Notes under the pieces: model-generated
Told to the model about the DNA's origin: nothing
Databases searched by the model: none
Seen by the model: only the letters and a program-made list of their open reading frames with translations
In this document: piece by piece, positions 44,536-51,680 of the stretch
Layout of the letters: the number at the start of each line of letters is the position of its first letter
Position numbering within the stretch: the stretch's first letter is position 1
Program-made: the position numbers and the translations under genes
Source of the DNA: JAIEPX01 sp963725255
GTDB taxonomy: Bacteria > Pseudomonadota > Gammaproteobacteria > JAIEPX01
DNA: 64,000 bases
Assembly (NCBI GenBank): GCA_963725255.1
Contig: CAVRXV010000008.1
Location: 90,818-154,817, forward strand
Direction of reading: 5' to 3'

Positions 44536-46257
44536 TTGCGATCTAGCAGTTTACTATTTATCCTGACATCCTCATCTCGATACAAGCATCTGCCATTTGT
44601 GGAATTACTAATGTTTTTTACACAAGCTGATCTAATAAAATTTCTTGAGAAAATCATAGCTAATAGCTCTGAACTCATTGAAGTTAATTTTAGTAAAGTT
44701 GAGACTCGGTGGGATTATACGCAAGAAGAGGCCAATTGGATTGTCGATGCTTTAGTTAAAAATACCAATATACGTAAAGTAAATCTTGAGAGTTGTCCTA
44801 TAGGTGATGAGGGTGCTATAAGATTAGCGCTTGCATGGGAAAAGCTTCCAAATATGGTTGAGGCAGATCTAAGTAATTGTGGCATTGGAGTTAAAGGTGC
44901 TGCCTCACTTATCCATTACAGTAAACTGAAATTGTTAAATTTATCCCATAATAAAGACATTGTTAGGGTGAGTATCTCTGCTTTTGATAGTTTTGATCTT
45001 CATCTTAAAAAAAGATTGGCTGCACTCTCAGATGATAAATATTGCGAAGTTAATAATGATGAGTTATTAATACTTGAAGAGGAGATGGGGTTGCCTAATT
45101 CTACATATAAGGTTGATAGGGATATATATATTCCAGATTTATGGGAGGCCTTAGGCAAAAATCAATTTTTGTTAGTGCTGAAATTTAATCGTATTAATAT
45201 CCCAATTCCAAATTTAGCAATTGGCATAAGAACAAATACAGTTCTTTCACAACTTCATTTGGATGGATGTGAGGTAACGTGGGACAATATAGACCCGCTC
45301 TCTGAGGCGCTACACTATAACAGAACACTTCAAGTACTCAATTTGCGTTGTAATAATAGGATCGGTGGCGTGGGGGCGAAAAAATTAGCTTCTATGTTAA
45401 TGGTTAATGCCACGCTAGTAGAATTAAACTTGCAATTTTGTGAGATCCTTGATGTGGGCGCTTTGGCTATTTCTGCAGCACTACTAATTAATAAAACGCT
45501 TAAAGTTCTTAGCCTTGGATATAATAAAATTAGCTTAATCGGTGTTAAGGCTATTTTACATTCGGTAGGAGAACACCCTGATTTGAAAGTACTCAATCTG
45601 GAAGATAATGTAATAGGTGAAGAAGGTGGATTAGCAGTGGCTGATCTCATAGTTAAAAATACTCAATTAAAGAAACTAGATTTGTTTGGCGTTGGCCTTA
45701 CTCTTGTTGCCGTCAAAGCTATTGCAGCTGCTTTATCAGCCAATGAGCATTTAACGTATATAAGGTTAAGTGGTAATAAATTTGGAAATGAAAGTGCTTT
45801 GGTTATAGGTGAAATGTTGTTGAGGAATAATTCATTGCGAAATATTGGTTTGCGAGGCTGTGGATTTAATAGCAGTGGAATAACCATACTGAGCCATAGT
45901 GTAAAATTGAATTTCTCGTTACTTGATATTGATATCGATGTAAACTCAGTATTATTGTCACCATACTACAAACGTAATAAAACAATACAAGAGCCGATTA
46001 GTCACAATCCATATCAGCGACAAAATTTATTACGAGAAGTTTTGCGAAGCCGTAAAGAGCGGGATCTTGTTATTAATTTACCCAAAGATAAAACACGATA
46101 CTCCATTGAGGTTCCAAGTCTCCAAACTATTGTTAAGTTTTCAATGGCATTTTTTAAAGAATTTGAATTGGTTGAAGTACCAGTAGATATTAAGGAGGAA
46201 ATCCTTAGTATAGAGGAAAGCAAAAAAGTATCTGGAGAATTTGGGGATTTTTTCTAG
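44536..46257 (+). CDS. RNI-type leucine-rich-repeat protein
   Basis: 573 aa as drawn from TTG; the better start is ATG 44611 (MFFTQADLIKFLEK), giving 548 aa. Around twelve 28-residue LRRs of the ribonuclease-inhibitor/NLR class (L..L.L..C.I...GA..L...L..N..L) span residues ~55-470, with unrelated ~90-residue C-terminus. This is a eukaryote-like LRR type, different from the PEL-like repeats at 31482. No signal peptide. Not in an obvious operon. Effector function likely but inferred. Confidence 0.85.
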   Translation: MRSSSLLFILTSSSRYKHLPFVELLMFFTQADLIKFLEKIIANSSELIEVNFSKVETRWDYTQEEANWIVDALVKNTNIRKVNLESCPIGDEGAIRLALAWEKLPNMVEADLSNCGIGVKGAASLIHYSKLKLLNLSHNKDIVRVSISAFDSFDLHLKKRLAALSDDKYCEVNNDELLILEEEMGLPNSTYKVDRDIYIPDLWEALGKNQFLLVLKFNRINIPIPNLAIGIRTNTVLSQLHLDGCEVTWDNIDPLSEALHYNRTLQVLNLRCNNRIGGVGAKKLASMLMVNATLVELNLQFCEILDVGALAISAALLINKTLKVLSLGYNKISLIGVKAILHSVGEHPDLKVLNLEDNVIGEEGGLAVADLIVKNTQLKKLDLFGVGLTLVAVKAIAAALSANEHLTYIRLSGNKFGNESALVIGEMLLRNNSLRNIGLRGCGFNSSGITILSHSVKLNFSLLDIDIDVNSVLLSPYYKRNKTIQEPISHNPYQRQNLLREVLRSRKERDLVINLPKDKTRYSIEVPSLQTIVKFSMAFFKEFELVEVPVDIKEEILSIEESKKVSGEFGDFF

Positions 46258-46291
46258 ATGATTAATGTCCTGGGTTTCAGATCTAAGTGTA

Positions 46292-46360
46292 GGGAAGGGG
46301 TCAGATTGAAGATTGATGGGTTATGTGAGAACCCATCAAACTTCAATCTGACCCCTTCCC
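46292..46360. repeat. Palindromic dispersed repeat, GGGGTCAGATTGAAG type
   Basis: 31-bp arms (46292-46322 and 46330-46360) starting GGGAAGGGGTCAGATTGAAG, with one mismatch, and a 7-nt loop. It ends ~10 bp before the ribosome site of the P-loop kinase gene, so a transcript would present a hairpin immediately upstream of GGAGAG. Confidence 0.9.
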
Positions 46361-46378
46361 CCCTTTTTGGAGAGTCTC

Positions 46379-46951
46379 ATGCGAATTGCTGTTTCTGGAA
46401 CCCACTTCATGGGTAAAAGTACGTTAATTAATGATTTCGTCAAAGTGCACCCCGAGTATAGAATTGAGATCGAACCTTACTATAAGTTACAAGAATTAAA
46501 GGAGGTGGAATTGTCTCTTGAGCCTTCTCTTGAAAGCTGTTTGGAACAACTTGATTATAGTATTCAGCAGTTTAATGAATGTTCAAAAGAACAAAATGTA
46601 ATCTTCGATCGATGCCCTGTGGATTTTATTGCTTATGCAATGTGTGCCGCTGAACAAGATTCACTTAACATTCAAGACACAGAAATCGCTGAACGATTTT
46701 CTGAAGTAAAAGATGCTTTAAATTATCTCGACGTGATACTATTTTTGCCGGTCACTAAAGAACACATCATTGAGTACACTGAAGAAAATGCTTTCTACCG
46801 CAAAAAAGCTGATAAATATTTTAAACAGCTTTACCGAGATGAAGTATGCGATATTTTTCCCCGATATGGTCATCCTAAAATAATAGAGCTTTGGGGAGAT
46901 CGCTCAGAAAGAATTAAAAAACTTCAAAGTTGCTTAAATGACAAAATATAA
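46379..46951 (+). CDS. P-loop NTPase/kinase-like protein (AAA_28-type)
   Basis: 190 aa from ATG 46379 (GGAGAG 5 nt upstream), preferred to TTG 46367 because the paralogue at 42932 has the same start. Walker A GTHFMGKST (residues 7-15), a DR motif in NVIFDRCPVDFIAYA as in NadR- and thymidylate-kinase-like folds, and lid-like ENAFYRKKADKYFKQLY. It probably phosphorylates a small molecule, but the substrate is unknown. The intact member of a duplicated pair. Confidence 0.8.
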   Translation: MRIAVSGTHFMGKSTLINDFVKVHPEYRIEIEPYYKLQELKEVELSLEPSLESCLEQLDYSIQQFNECSKEQNVIFDRCPVDFIAYAMCAAEQDSLNIQDTEIAERFSEVKDALNYLDVILFLPVTKEHIIEYTEENAFYRKKADKYFKQLYRDEVCDIFPRYGHPKIIELWGDRSERIKKLQSCLNDKI

Positions 46952-47107
46952 TTGATAAATGAAGAAAAGAAAGTAAATTATAGTTTATTACAACTCTTGT
47001 GATTATTTTAATAATTTCATTGTCTCCACCATGTCAAATAATAAATCTTCTAAATTTAATTTGTCTATTTGTCGAGATGTTCTATCTTTTCTTATGATCA
47101 GATAATA

Positions 47108-47656
47108 TCAGATTTGTATAGATTTTATAGTGCTCCTTCCTGCCTCTTCACTTATTATAGTTTTTGGTGAGGCAAGATTCGGGAATCTCGTATCTATTAA
47201 ACTGATTTCATTAAGATCAAATCCTTTTGCTATATGATTTGGTAACAGAAAAAAGCCACTCAATACTGTAAGCACATCCATGTGACTGTGAGAAAATTCT
47301 ACGGATACTGAGCAGGCGTGAATAAAATATTCATCTGAATTTTTTTTTGGCACATGTACTTCTTTGCTCTTGAATTCTAATGGGGAAAATTCATCAATAG
47401 CGACTTTAAATACAGGCGGCATAGAGATGAATGAATTGTTCATTACTGTAGCTTTCCTCGCTACTGTGATAGCGTCGTCTAAGCATAAATATAATTCAAC
47501 TTCTCCCTTGGGAAGATGCGATCGTAGTTCTTTTTTGAGGCTGCAGCTCCAAAAAGGAATTCTAGCCGCCTGACTAGAACCGGCTACATTTCCATTAGCC
47601 ATCCAGAATCGTTCTACAACACGAATAGGGGTGCCAATGATATAATATTCTTTCAT
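47108..47656 (-). CDS. Hypothetical protein
   Basis: 182 aa from ATG 47656 (MKEYYIIGTPIRVVERFW), chosen because GGAGAG lies just upstream; an in-frame ATG at 47683 would add nine residues. Soluble, mixed alpha/beta, no recognised motif. A segment CSVSVEFSHSHMDVLTVLSG and the final charged part give no family hint. The gene has its own promoter region and no partner. Confidence 0.6.
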   Translation of the reverse strand: MKEYYIIGTPIRVVERFWMANGNVAGSSQAARIPFWSCSLKKELRSHLPKGEVELYLCLDDAITVARKATVMNNSFISMPPVFKVAIDEFSPLEFKSKEVHVPKKNSDEYFIHACSVSVEFSHSHMDVLTVLSGFFLLPNHIAKGFDLNEISLIDTRFPNLASPKTIISEEAGRSTIKSIQI

Positions 47657-47792
47657 AGAGCTCTCCGTAAAAAATTGTTTCAACTTTTTCTTATTGTCAT
47701 CCGTGAGCAGATTGTAGAATTCAATTTGACGGAAGATATCAAAATGATACCACTCGTTCTACACAAGATCAACATTTGTGTACATTACACCA

Positions 47793-48710
47793 TTACTCCT
47801 GCGACGTCACAGGGGTTGCTGTAGATTTTTGAACTAAATGGACACATAACACTCCTGACAAGATAAAGGCAACAGACAAAAGCAATGCTGAGTCCAGTTT
47901 TTCATGAAGCAAAATCGCGGATAAAATAAGCGCAAATATGGGCACACAAAGGTAGCTTACAGTCGATGTAATTGCGGGAATATTTTTAAAAACATTAATG
48001 CTGGCCCAATATCCGAATCCATTTGATAAAACACCGTTATAGAGAAGACTTGAGCAGAGAGTAATATTCCATTCGATTTGAATGTTTGATGGATATAATA
48101 TTGCGCTTGATGTTGTAATAACAGAGGCTAATAATAATTGCCAGGGTAATAGTGCGCTCGGTTCTGAATGCCAATGCCCAAATCGTGACTGAACAATTGC
48201 AATAGCCCAAATGATAGCTGCAAGGATGAGTAAAGTACTTCCGTAAAGAATGTTAGTATTATTCCAATCAAGCTGAGTCGGAGAAAATAAAATAAAAATT
48301 CCTATCAGTCCGAGAATAATACCCAATAATTTTGTTAATGTAATTTTTTCTCCAAAAAATAGCACTGCGATTGGTGTTACCCAGAGCGGCGTAGAATAAG
48401 CTAAAATACCCGCTCTTCCAGCTCCAACAGACGATAATCCTGTGTTAGCAAGCATAGGCGAAACGGCCATTTGTAGTAATCCAATGATTAAAATCATCGG
48501 TAAATCTCGACGTTTTGGCCATCTTAATTTTTGTCTGATTAATAGCACTAGAAAACATGAGACTGTCGCAATAATAAAACTGAATGCGGTAAACCAAATT
48601 GGATTAATATATTCAAGCCCTATTTTGCAAATAGGTAATGCCAGTGCCCAAATGAAAACACCTAGAGCTAATATAAAGTAGTAGTAACGTACATCTCTCT
48701 GCTGATTCAT
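47793..48710 (-). CDS. DMT-superfamily (EamA) permease
   Basis: 305 aa with ten hydrophobic segments in two EamA repeats (about residues 8-140 and 155-290). Typical turns include PMLANTGLSSVGAGRAGILA and TPLWVTPIAVLFFGEKIT. Inner-membrane exporter of metabolites or amino acids; no way to infer substrate. Normal length. Start ATG 48710. Confidence 0.88.
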   Translation of the reverse strand: MNQQRDVRYYYFILALGVFIWALALPICKIGLEYINPIWFTAFSFIIATVSCFLVLLIRQKLRWPKRRDLPMILIIGLLQMAVSPMLANTGLSSVGAGRAGILAYSTPLWVTPIAVLFFGEKITLTKLLGIILGLIGIFILFSPTQLDWNNTNILYGSTLLILAAIIWAIAIVQSRFGHWHSEPSALLPWQLLLASVITTSSAILYPSNIQIEWNITLCSSLLYNGVLSNGFGYWASINVFKNIPAITSTVSYLCVPIFALILSAILLHEKLDSALLLSVAFILSGVLCVHLVQKSTATPVTSQE

Positions 48711-48795
48711 AATTTGTAAAATCCTATTTAATTTAAATTACAAAGCAATACTGGAATATGGTGCAATTATTGCTAAAAATCAATAGCGAATTTCT

Positions 48796-48829
48796 AAAAC
48801 CTATCACTACTCAAGACGCGACGCCATTT
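48796..48829. repeat. Dispersed repeat copy supplying the end of rlmJ
   Basis: AAAACCTATCACTACTCAAG and GACGCGACGCCATTT match the 18946/21403 repeat family. The last codons and stop of rlmJ (EMASRLE) are read from this repeat. Confidence 0.8.
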
Positions 48830-49649
48830 CAGTGCGGTGATAACCACTGTTATCTCGTTGGAAAAGATTGGCAAGGTAAGCTGTGATGTCGCCGATACTT
48901 TTTTCGATTTTCCACGGTGGATTAAGAATGACCATACCACAGCCAATCATTCCTGATTTTTCTTCTGGGATGGCGGTGAGAGTGAATTCAGTTACGAGGG
49001 TGGGAGCGAGTTTTTCACGCAGGATTTCTCGAGTGAATGAACGATGTTGGAGTGAAACGATGGGATACCAAATCATATAAACGCCAGTAGGGAAGCGCTG
49101 AAAACAGTGGCGCAAACAGCTCATAATAGCCGAGAATTCATCCGTTCTTTCATAGGGTGGGTCGATTAAAATGCAAGCTCGAGCCGGTGAGGGAGGCAAT
49201 ATGGCCGGTAAAAACTCGTAGGCGTCCCTGTGATGACAGTGAATGTTAGGGTTCTTCCCTAAGGTGATTTTTAAAGTCTGGAAATCAGCAGGATGGAGTT
49301 CATTGACAATCATACGGTCGTCTGGACGTAGAAGTTGTGTGACTAGCATGGGGGATCCAGGATAACAGCGGAGGTCGCCGTGGTGTTGGTAGTCATTGAT
49401 GAGATTGATGTAGTGTTTGAGATCAGGGAGGGGATCTTTGGTATGCAACAGTTTGTCGATGCCATCAAGATATTCTTTAGATCGCTGGGTTTCTTCGCGG
49501 GTTAAGTCGTAGTTTCCGATGCCGGCATGGGTGTCAATGTAGCAAAAAGGCTTATTTTTCTGCTGTAAAGCATCGATAACGGTAACTAAAAGGCTATGTT
49601 TGAAGACATCGGCGAAGCTGCCAACGTGGAAAAAGTGTCTATAGTTCAT
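48807..49649 (-). CDS. rlmJ: 23S rRNA (adenine-2030-N6)-methyltransferase
   Basis: 280 aa. N-terminus MNYRHFFHVGSFADVFKHSL and the catalytic DPPYE (residues 163-167) identify RlmJ, which methylates A2030 of 23S rRNA before subunit assembly. SAM site around YIDTHAGIGNYDL (37-49). Length normal. The final residues are encoded by a dispersed repeat, so the natural end has been replaced; this part is outside the catalytic core. ATG 49649. Confidence 0.94.
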   Translation of the reverse strand: MNYRHFFHVGSFADVFKHSLLVTVIDALQQKNKPFCYIDTHAGIGNYDLTREETQRSKEYLDGIDKLLHTKDPLPDLKHYINLINDYQHHGDLRCYPGSPMLVTQLLRPDDRMIVNELHPADFQTLKITLGKNPNIHCHHRDAYEFLPAILPPSPARACILIDPPYERTDEFSAIMSCLRHCFQRFPTGVYMIWYPIVSLQHRSFTREILREKLAPTLVTEFTLTAIPEEKSGMIGCGMVILNPPWKIEKSIGDITAYLANLFQRDNSGYHRTEMASRLE

Positions 49650-49966
49650 AGTGTCTCCGCTCAGATCCTGACTAATGACACGAATGTTATGATACTTTAC
49701 GGGCTTATGAAACCATTAACTCAGGAACTCACTAATCCATCACTGAATAGTTAAGTAATACCAGGCCAATGAAAATCATTTGCATTCAAGGTGTTAGACG
49801 ATTATCCTTTCTCGGTTATACTAACAGCAACCATGATTATAGGGCATTGAGAGATCAAAATACCCAAAATTATTAACCGGAAGATGCTGAAGATGTTGCT
49901 GTCGCATACTAATCATGATAGGATCGCGTGTTTTGGGGGATATAGACCCAGTATGGAGTACAGAAA
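49650..49966 (+). promoter_or_regulatory. Leader and candidate promoter of rpmI-rplT
   Basis: TTAGAC (49794-49799), a 17-bp spacer and TATACT (49817-49822) make a plausible promoter, leaving ~140 nt of leader before rpmI. The separated rpmI-rplT unit needs its own promoter here, since infC is 12 kb away. L20 represses this operon through leader structures in known species; I could not identify the specific pseudoknot. Confidence 0.5.
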
Positions 49967-50161
49967 ATGCCTAAATTGAAAGTGAAAAGTGGCGCTAAAA
50001 AGCGCTTTAAAGTGACTGCTGGTGGTATTAAACGCCGACGTGCGTTCCGCAATCACATTTTAACGAAGAAAAGTACCAAGTTGAAGCGCCATTTACGTGG
50101 CTTAGCGATGCTTGGCAAGTCGGATGTGCGATCAGCACGACGTATGTTGGCTTTACAGTAG
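49967..50161 (+). CDS. rpmI: 50S ribosomal protein L35
   Basis: 64 aa, full length: MPKLKVKSGAKKRFKVTAGG, then a basic stretch with HILTKKSTKLKRHLRG. Standard L35. Ribosome site ATGGAG about 9 nt upstream. First gene of rpmI-rplT, 34 bp before rplT. Confidence 0.97.
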   Translation: MPKLKVKSGAKKRFKVTAGGIKRRRAFRNHILTKKSTKLKRHLRGLAMLGKSDVRSARRMLALQ

Positions 50162-50195
50162 CTGATAGTTACTGATAGTTTTTTGGAGTGAGAAA

Positions 50196-50554
50196 ATGCC
50201 AAGAGTTAAACGAGGTGTCACAGCGAAAGCAAGACACAAAAAAGTTTTAGTATTAGCGAAAGGCTATTACAACGCACGTAGAAAAGTCTACCGTGTGGCC
50301 AAACAGGCTGTTATTAAAGCGGGCCAGTATGCTTACCGCGATCGTAAAGCCAAAAACGGGTATTCCGTAGTTTGTGGATTGTGAGAATTAATGCTGCTGC
50401 TCGTCAGTTTGGGTTGTCTTACAGTCGCTTTATGAACGGATTAAAACGTGCCAATATTGGCATTGATCGAAAAGTCTTATCAGACATTGCCATTCATGAT
50501 CATGAGGGCTTTGGTCAGTTAGCTGAGAGAGCGAAAGCGGCGCTTACGCAATAA
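50196..50554 (+). CDS. rplT: 50S ribosomal protein L20, with an apparent one-base frameshift
   Basis: MPRVKRGVTAKARHKKVLVL ... QYAYRDRKAK is normal L20 to residue ~53, then leaves frame and stops at 50384. The rest (LWIVRINAAARQFGLSYSRF to the end) continues in another frame to 50554. Adding one A to the run AAAAA at 50352-50356 restores ...KAKKRVFRSLWIVRINAA..., an exact L20 reading of ~119 aa. L20 is needed for 50S assembly, so this is most likely an assembly error in a homopolymer, or polymerase slippage on the A-run. Confidence 0.9.
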
Positions 50555-50565
50555 ATGCCTCAGCG

Positions 50566-50595
50566 ATAAAAAAAGCCGCTTTGCGGCTTTTTTTT
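50566..50595 (+). terminator. Intrinsic terminator between rplT and pheS
   Basis: AAAAAAGCCGC-TTT-GCGGCTTTTTTTT: a 7-9 bp GC stem, 3-nt loop and T-run, 12 bp after rplT. The only clear rho-independent terminator I find. It could fully end rpmI-rplT transcription or act as an attenuator before pheST. No Phe-rich leader peptide is visible. Confidence 0.9.
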
Positions 50596-50639
50596 CGGGA
50601 ACCGCTTTTTGTATTGAAATGCTAACGAGGATGATTTCC

Positions 50640-51656
50640 ATGCAACAGGATTTAGAGAAAATGGTATCGGCAGCACATCAAGCGATTAATGCTGTTGATG
50701 ATTTGCAAGCGTTGGATGATATTCGAGTTCAGTACCTCGGCAAAAAAGGCACTCTCACGGATTTATTAAAAGGATTAGGCACGTTATCTCCTGAAGAGCG
50801 TCCAAAAATTGGGCAGCTCGTGAATGAAGCAAAAGAAAAAATAAAAGAACAAATCGAAATACGTTCACAAAATTTGCTTCAAAATCAGATTCAACAAAAA
50901 CTCGAAGGTCAACGATATGATGTCACGTTGCCAGGTCGAGGAGAAAAATTAGGCACTGCACACCCTTTAAATCAAGTTAGAGAACGCGTAGAAACTATTT
51001 TTAAATCTATGGGATTTAAAATTATTGAAGGTCCTGAAATTGAAAGTGAATATTACAATTTCACAGCGCTGAATATTCCTGAACACCATCCTGCTCGCGC
51101 GATGCAAGATACTTTCTATTTAGAAGATGGTAATCTTTTACGAACGCATACATCTCCAACACAAATTCACGTGATGGAAACACAAAAACCGCCGATTCGA
51201 ATTTTAACACCCGGGCGCGTGTTTCGGCATGAATATGACCACACCCATACACCGATGTTTCATCAATTTGAAATGTTAGTGATTGACGAACATACTACCA
51301 TGTCAGATTTAAAAGGTATGTTATCGGATTTTTTAAATCAATTTTTTGAATCCGAATTCGAATTGCGATTCCGTGCATCGTATTTTCCTTTTACAGAACC
51401 CTCCGCAGAAGTCGATATTCAGTGTGTGAAATGTCGTGGAGAAGGATGTCGCGTTTGCAAAGGAACAGGATGGTTAGAAATTTTAGGTTGCGGAATGGTG
51501 CATCCCAATGTTCTTGCTGCATGCAATATTGATAGTGAACGATATCAGGGCTGTGCTTTTGGTATGGGTGTCGAACGATTAGCGATGCTATATTATGGGA
51601 TCGATGATATCCGATTATTGTTTGAAAACGATTTGCGTTTTCTACGTCAATTTTAA
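50640..51656 (+). CDS. pheS: Phenylalanyl-tRNA synthetase alpha subunit
   Basis: 338 aa from ATG 50640 (MQQDLEKMVSAAHQA), with GAGG ~10 nt upstream; an ATG at 50619 in frame would add seven residues. Coiled-coil N-terminus, then a class II core with HPLNQVRERVETIF, motif 2 GRVFRHEYDHTHTPMFHQFE and motif 3 FGMGVERLAML. A four-cysteine insert (CVKCRGEGCRVCKGTGW) is also present. Works with PheT as a heterotetramer charging tRNA-Phe. Confidence 0.97.
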   Translation: MQQDLEKMVSAAHQAINAVDDLQALDDIRVQYLGKKGTLTDLLKGLGTLSPEERPKIGQLVNEAKEKIKEQIEIRSQNLLQNQIQQKLEGQRYDVTLPGRGEKLGTAHPLNQVRERVETIFKSMGFKIIEGPEIESEYYNFTALNIPEHHPARAMQDTFYLEDGNLLRTHTSPTQIHVMETQKPPIRILTPGRVFRHEYDHTHTPMFHQFEMLVIDEHTTMSDLKGMLSDFLNQFFESEFELRFRASYFPFTEPSAEVDIQCVKCRGEGCRVCKGTGWLEILGCGMVHPNVLAACNIDSERYQGCAFGMGVERLAMLYYGIDDIRLLFENDLRFLRQF

Positions 51657-51680
51657 TGATACTGATTAGGATGGTATGAA

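Noticed and set aside
42932..46951. Could the duplicated segment be a composite transposon?
   Set aside because: The flanking duplicates are ordinary kinase genes without transposase or terminal repeats; simple gene duplication fits better.
50372..50554. Separate 60-aa basic protein
   Set aside because: It is the C-terminal half of L20 after the A-run frameshift.
50540..50600. PheM-type leader peptide attenuator for pheST
   Set aside because: The only short frame before the terminator (MPQR) contains no phenylalanine.
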